Assembly: GCA_036417435.1 (NCBI GenBank)
Contig: CM070902.1
Location: forward strand, 41,562,600-41,626,599
Reading direction: 5' to 3'
From: Inia geoffrensis
Taxonomy: Eukaryota; Chordata; Mammalia; Artiodactyla; Iniidae
DNA: 64,000 nt
Below, in pieces: positions 58,396 to 64,000 of the stretch. Position 1 is the first letter of the stretch; the number at the start of each line of letters is the position of its first letter. The notes beneath the pieces are model-generated. The model was not told where the DNA came from. It ran no database searches and worked only from the letters and a program-made list of their open reading frames with translations. A program made the translations under genes and the position numbers.

Positions 58396-59904
58396 ATTTT
58401 TGTTTTTAACATTTTTATTGGAGTATAAATGCTTTACAATGGTGTGTTAGTTTCTGCTTTATAACAAAGTGAATCAGTTATACATATACATATGTTCCTA
58501 TATCTCCTCCCTCTTGTGTCTCCCTCCCCCCCCCATCCCACACCTCTAGGTGGTCACAAAGCACAGAGCTGATCTCCCTGTGCTATGCAGCTCCTTCCCA
58601 CTAGCTATCTGTTTTACATTTGGTAGTGTATATATGTCCATGCATCTCTCTTGCTTTGTCACAGCTCACCCTTCCCCCTCCCCATATCCTCAAGTCCATT
58701 CTCTAGTAGGTCTACATCTTTATTCCCGTCTTGCCCCTAGGTTCTTCATGACCATTTTTTTTTTTTTTTTTAGATTCCGTATATATGTGTTAGCATATGG
58801 TATTTGTTTTTCTCTTTCTGACTTACTTCACTCTGTATGACAGACTCGAGGTCCATCCACCTCACTACAAATAACTCAATTACGTTTCTTTTTATGGCTG
58901 AGTAATATTCCATTGTATATATGTGTCACATCTTCTTTATCCATTCATCTGTCGATGGACAATTAGGTTGCTTCCATGTCCTGGCTATTGTAAATACAGC
59001 TGCAATGAACATTGTGGTACATGACTCTTTTTGAATTATGGTTTTCTCAGGGTATATGCCCAATAGTGGGACTGCTGGGTCGTATGGTACTTCTGTTTGT
59101 AGTTTTTTAAGAAACTTCCATACTGTTCTCCATGGTGACTGTATCAATTTACATTCCCACCAGCAGTGCAAGAGGGTCCCCTTTTCTCCACACCCTCTCC
59201 AGCATTTATTATTTCTAGATTTTTTGATGATGGCCATTTTGACCAGTATGAGATGATATCTCACTGCAGTTTTGCTTTGCATATCTCTAATGATTAATGA
59301 TGTTGAGCATCCCTTAATGTGTTTGTAATCTGTATATATTCTTTGGAGAAATGTCTATTTAGGTCTTCTGCCCATTTTTGGATTGGGTTGTTTGTGTTTT
59401 AGATATTGAGCTTCATGAGCTGCTTGTAAATTTTGGAGATTAATCCTTTGTCAGTTGCTTCATTTGCAAATATTTTCTCCCGCTCTGAGGGTTGTCTTTT
59501 CGGCTTGTTTATGGTTTCCTTTGCTGTGCAAAAGCTTTGAAGTTTCATTAGGTCCCATTTATTTATTTTTGTTTTTATTTTCACTTCTCTAGGAGGTGGG
59601 TCAAAAAGGATCTTGCTGTGATTTATGTCATGGAGTGTTCTGCCTATGTTTTCCTCTGAGTTTAATAGTGTCTAGCCTTACATTTATTTCTTTAATGCAT
59701 TTTGAGTTTATTTTTGTGTATGGTGTTAGGGAGTGTTCTAATTTCATTCTTTTACATGTAGCTGTCCAGTTTTCCCAGCACCACTTATTGAAGAGGCTGT
59801 CTTTTCTCCTGTATATTCTTGCCTCCTTTATCTAAGATAAGGTGACCATAGGTGTGTGGGTTTATCTCTGGGCTTTCTATCCTGTTCCATTGATCTATAT
59901 TTCT

Positions 59905-59937
<33 letters not shown>

Positions 59938-61136
59938 ACAGGCCTCTCAATGTTGTGGCCTATCCTATTGCAGAGTGCAGGCTCCGGACACACAGGCTCA
60001 GCAGCCATGGATCACGGGCCCAGCTGCTCTGTGGCATGTGGGATCTTCCCGGACTGGGGTACAAACCCATGTCCCCTGCATCGGCAGGTGGACTCTCAAC
60101 CACTGCGCCACCAGGGAAGCCCTATATTTCTGTTTTTGGCCAGTACCATACTGTCTTCATTACTGTAGATTTGTCGTATAATCTGAAGTCAGGGAGCCTG
60201 ATTCCTCCAGCTCCATTTTTCTTTCTCAAGATTGCTTTGGCTCTTCAGGGTCTTTTGTGTTTGCATACAAATTTTGAGATTTTTTGTTCTACTTCTGTGA
60301 AAAATGCAAGTGGTAGTTTGATAGGGATTGCATTGATTCTGTAGATTGCTCTGTGTAGTATAGTCATTTTCACAATGTTGATTCTTCCAATCCAGGAACA
60401 TGGTATATCTCTCCATCTATTTGTATCATCTTTCATTTCTTTCATTACTGTCTTATAATTTTCTGCATACCGCTCTTTTGTCTTCTTAGGTAGGTTTATT
60501 CCTAGGTATTTTATTCTTTTTGTTGCAATGGTAAATGGGAGTGTTTTCTTAATTTCACTTTAAGATTTTTCATCATTAGTGTATAGGAATGAAAGAGATT
60601 TCTGTGCATTAATTTTGTATCCTGCTAGTTTACTAAATTCATTGATTAGCTCTCATAGTTTTCTGGTAGCATCTTTAGGATTCTCTATGTATAGCATCAT
60701 ATCATCTGCAAACAATGACAGCTTTACTTCTTCTTTTGTGATTTGGATTCCTTTTATTTCTTTTTGTTCTCTGATTGCTGTGGCTAAAACTTCCAAAACT
60801 ATGTTGAATAATAGTGGCTAGAGTGGACAACCTTGCCTTGTTCCTGATTGTAGGGGAAGTGGTTTCAATTTTGCAACGTTGAGAATGATGCTGGCTGTGG
60901 GTTTGTCATATGAGGCCTTTATTATGTTGAGGTAGGTTCCCTATTCCCACTTTCTGGAGAGTTTTTATCATAAATGGATGTTAAATTTTCTTGAAAGCTT
61001 TTTCTGCAACCATTGAGATTATCATATGATTTTTATACTTCTGTTTGTTCATATGGATTATCACATTGAATGATTTGCATATTGAAGAATCCTTGCGTTC
61101 CTGGGATAAACCCCACTTGGTCATGGTGTATGATCC
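58396..61136 (-). mobile_element. L1 retrotransposon (outer copy), interrupted
   Basis: Reverse-oriented L1 starting from its 3' end (ACATTTTTATTGGAGTATAA) and running into ORF2. It includes the reverse-transcriptase FADD motif (intact at 60712-60701) and the start of the RT domain near 61100. Frames are broken by stops and shifts. A CHR SINE sits inside it (59906-60121) and a second L1 begins at 61137, so the 5' part is displaced beyond the window or lost. Confidence 0.92.
59906..60121 (-). mobile_element. CHR-type SINE inserted in L1
   Basis: Poly-T of about 30 bases, then GCACAGGCCTCTCAATGTTG and CGCCACCAGGGAAGCC. It is flanked by CTATATTTCTG at 59895-59905 and 60122-60132, so it entered the L1 ORF2 after that L1 was in place. 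Confidence 0.94.
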
Positions 61137-64000
61137 TTTTTTTTTTTTACATCTTTATTGGAGTATAATTTCTTTACAATGGTATGTTAGTTTCAGCTTC
61201 ACAACAAAATGAATCAGGTATATATACATATGTTCCCATATCTCCTCCCACTTGCATCTCCCTCCCTCCCACTCTCCCTATCCCACCCCTCCAGGCGGTC
61301 ACAAAGCACCGAGCTGATGTCCCTGTGCTATGTGGCTGCTTCCCACTAGCTATCTACCTTACGTTTGGTAGTGTATATATGTCCATGCCTCTCTCTCGCT
61401 TTGTCACAGTTTATCCTTCCCCCTCCCCATATCCTCTGGTCCATTCTCTAGTAAGTCTTTGTCTTTATTCCTGTTTCACCGCTAGGTTCTTCATGAATTT
61501 TTTCCCTTCAATTCCATATATATGTGTTAGCATACGGTATTTGTCTCTCTCTTTCTGACTTACTTCACTCTGTATGACAGACTCTAGGTCTATCCACCTC
61601 ATTACAAATAGCTCAATTTCGTTTCTTCTTATGGCTGAGTAATATTACATTGTATATATGTGCAACATCTTCTTTATCCATTCATCCGATGATGGACACT
61701 TAGGTTGTTTCCATCTCCGGGCTATTGTAAATAGAGCTGCAATGAACATTTTGGTACATGATTCTTTTTGAATTATGGTTTTCTCAGGGTATATGCCCAG
61801 TAGTGGGATTGCTGGGTCATATGGTAGTTCTATTTGTAGTATTTTAAGGAACCTCCATACTGTTCTCCACAGTGGCTGTAACAATTTACATTCCCACCAA
61901 CAGTGTAAGAGGGTTCCCTTTTCTCCACACCCTCTCCAGCATTTATTGTTTCTAGATTTTTTGATGATGGCCATTCTGACTGGTGTGAGATGATATCTCA
62001 TTGTAGTTCTGATTTGCATTTCTCTAATGATTAATGATGTTGAGCATTCTTTCATGTGTTTGTTGGCAGTCTGTATATCTTCTTTGGAGAAATGTCTATT
62101 TAGGTCTTCTGCCCATTTTTGGATTGTTTTTTTTTTTTGTTGTTGTTGTTATTAAGCTGCATGAGCTGCTTATAAATTTTGGAGATTAATCCTCTGTCAG
62201 TTGCTTCATTTGAAAATATTTTCTCCCATTCTGAGGGTTGTCTTTTCGTCTTGGTTATGGTTTCCTTTGCTGTGCAAAAGCTTTGAAGTTTCATGAGGTC
62301 CCATTTGTTTATTTTTGTTTTTATTTCCATTTCTCTAGGAAGTGGGTCAAAAAGGACCTTGCTGTGATTTATGTCATAGAGAGTCCTGCCTATGTTTTCC
62401 TCTAAGAGTTTGATGGTTTCTGGCCTTACATTTAGGTCTTTAATCCATTTTGAGCTTACTTTTGTGTATGGTGTTAGGGAGTGATCTAATCTCATACTTT
62501 TACTTGTAGCTGTCCAGTTTTCCAAGAACCACTTATTGAAGAGGCTGTCCTTTCTCCACTGTACATTCCTGCCTCCTTTATCAAAGATAAGGTGACCATA
62601 TGTGCGTGGGCTTATTTCTGGGCTTTCTATCCTGTTCCACTGATCTGTATTTCTGTTTTTGTGCCAGTACCATATTTCTTGATTACTGTAGCTTTGTAGT
62701 ATAGTCTGAAGTCAGGAAGCCTGATTCCTCCAGCTCCATTTTTTGTTCTCAAGATTGCTTTGGCTATTCGGGGTCTTTTGTGTTTCCATACAACTTGTGA
62801 AATTTTTTGTTCTAGTTCTGTGAAAAATGCCAGTGGTAGTTTGATAGGGATTGCATTGAATCTGTAGATTGCTTTGGGTAGTAGAGTCATTTTCACAATG
62901 TTGATTCTTCCAATCCAAGAACATGGTATATCCCTCCATCTATTTGTATCATCTTTAATTTCTTTCATCAGTGTCTTATAATTTTCTGCATACAGGTCTT
63001 TTGTCTCCTTAGGTAGGTTTATTCCTAGGTATTTTATTCTTTTTGTTGCAATGGTAAATGGGAGTGTTTTCTTGATTTCACTTTCAGATTTTTCATCATT
63101 AGTGTATAGGAATGCCAGAGATTTCTGTGCATTAATTTTGTATCCTGCTACTTTACCAAATTCATTGATTAGCTCTAGTAGTTTTCTGGTAGCATCTTTA
63201 GGATTCTCTATGTATAGTATCATGTCATCTGCAAATAGTGACAGCTTTACTTCTTCTTTTCCGATTTGGATTCCTTTTATTTCCTTTTCTTCTCTGATTG
63301 CTTTGGCTAAAACTTCCAAAACTATGTTGAATAAGAGTGGTGAGAGCGGGCAACCTTGTCTTGTTCCTGATTTTAGTGGAAATGCTTTCAGTTTTTCACC
63401 ATTGAGGACTATGTTGGCTGTGGGTTTGTCATATATGACCTTTATTATGTTGAGGAAAGTTCCCTCTATGCCTACTTTCTACAGGGTTTTTATCATAAAT
63501 GGGTGTTGAATTTTGTCAAAAGCTTTCTCTGTATCTATCAAGATGATCATATGGTTTTTCTCCTTCAGTTTGTTAATATGGTGTATCACGTTTATTGATT
63601 TGCGTATATTGAAGAATCCTTGCATTCCTTGAATAAACCCCACTTGATCATGGTGTATGATCCTTTTAATGTGCTGTTGGATTCTGTTTGCTAGAATTTT
63701 GTTGAGGATTTTTGCATCTATGTTCATCAGTGATATTGGTCTGTAGTTTTCTTTTTTTGTGACATCTTTGTCTGCTTTTGGTATCAGGGTGATGGTGGCC
63801 TCATAGAATGAGTTTGGGTGTACTCCTCCCTCTGCTGTATTTTGGAAGAGTTTGAGAAGGTTAGGTGTTAGCTCTTCTCTAAATGTTTGATAAAATTCAC
63901 CTGTGAAGCCATCTGGTCCTGAGCTTTGTTTGTTGGAAGGTTTTTAATCAAAGTTTAAATTTCAGTGCTTGTGATTAGTCGGTTCATATTTTTTATTTCT
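61137..64000 (-). mobile_element. L1 retrotransposon (inner, younger copy), runs off right edge
   Basis: Begins with poly-T (61137-61148) then ACATCTTTATTGGAGTATAA, the L1 3' end, and continues through the ORF2 C-terminal region and reverse transcriptase. The longest open piece, 230 codons at 63319-62627, holds the catalytic FADD motif (63235-63224) followed by [20 protein letters not shown] stop separates it from the upstream RT piece at 63727-63479 ([20 protein letters not shown]). The endonuclease domain and ORF1 lie beyond 64000. Better preserved than the other L1s here, but ORF2 is not intact. Confidence 0.92.

Noticed and set aside
59856..60344. 162-codon open frame
   Set aside because: It spans the SINE inserted in the L1 and is antisense to L1 ORF2; purely repeat-derived.
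62627..63727. An active reverse-transcriptase gene separate from L1
   Set aside because: The protein is the L1 ORF2 RT domain, flanked by the standard L1 3' end and poly-T; stops interrupt it.

Overview
The window is mammalian nuclear DNA, most likely from a cetacean. It has spliced exons with GT/AG borders, a GC-rich CpG-island promoter, and L1, L2, MIR, MER20, MER5A and MLT1 fossils. It also has many copies of the tRNA-derived CHR-type SINE that begins near CTTCCCTGGTGG, which is typical of whales and their relatives. I see no bacterial, phage or plasmid feature.

The only gene I can support is BOD1L1, on the minus strand. Its first seven coding exons lie at 21491-21255, 16168-16044, 11627-11437, 10959-10348, 9766-9617, 1970-1804 and 657-546. 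They join in frame into 1594 coding bases (531 codons plus one base), the N-terminal sixth of a protein of roughly 3,050 residues; the rest lies beyond the left edge. The protein belongs to the BOD1/Shg1 family and is known for protecting stalled replication forks and for working with SETD1A. The promoter is a CpG island at about 21080-21950. The introns carry a 5'-truncated L1 inserted into an old LTR (intron 5), a CHR SINE (intron 2), and L2 and MER20 fossils (intron 1).

From about 22 kb to the right edge (42 kb) I find no gene. This upstream flank is made of transposon layers. Between 29.5 and 32.1 kb are two solo LTRs of one ERV family in opposite orientation, one of them split by a second solo LTR with matching 4-bp target duplications; a relative lies at 45.6-46.1 kb. 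Old L1 pieces lie at 40.4-41.2, 42.9-43.5, 51.9-52.3 and 54.2-55.3 kb, followed by two MLT1 LTRs. The last 5.6 kb is an L1 fragment split by a younger L1, with a SINE inserted in the older one.

I found no convincing undescribed biological system. The most informative points are the BOD1L1 exon reconstruction, the nested insertions whose order can be read from target-site duplications, and one non-repetitive block near 50.7-51.1 kb that could be regulatory.
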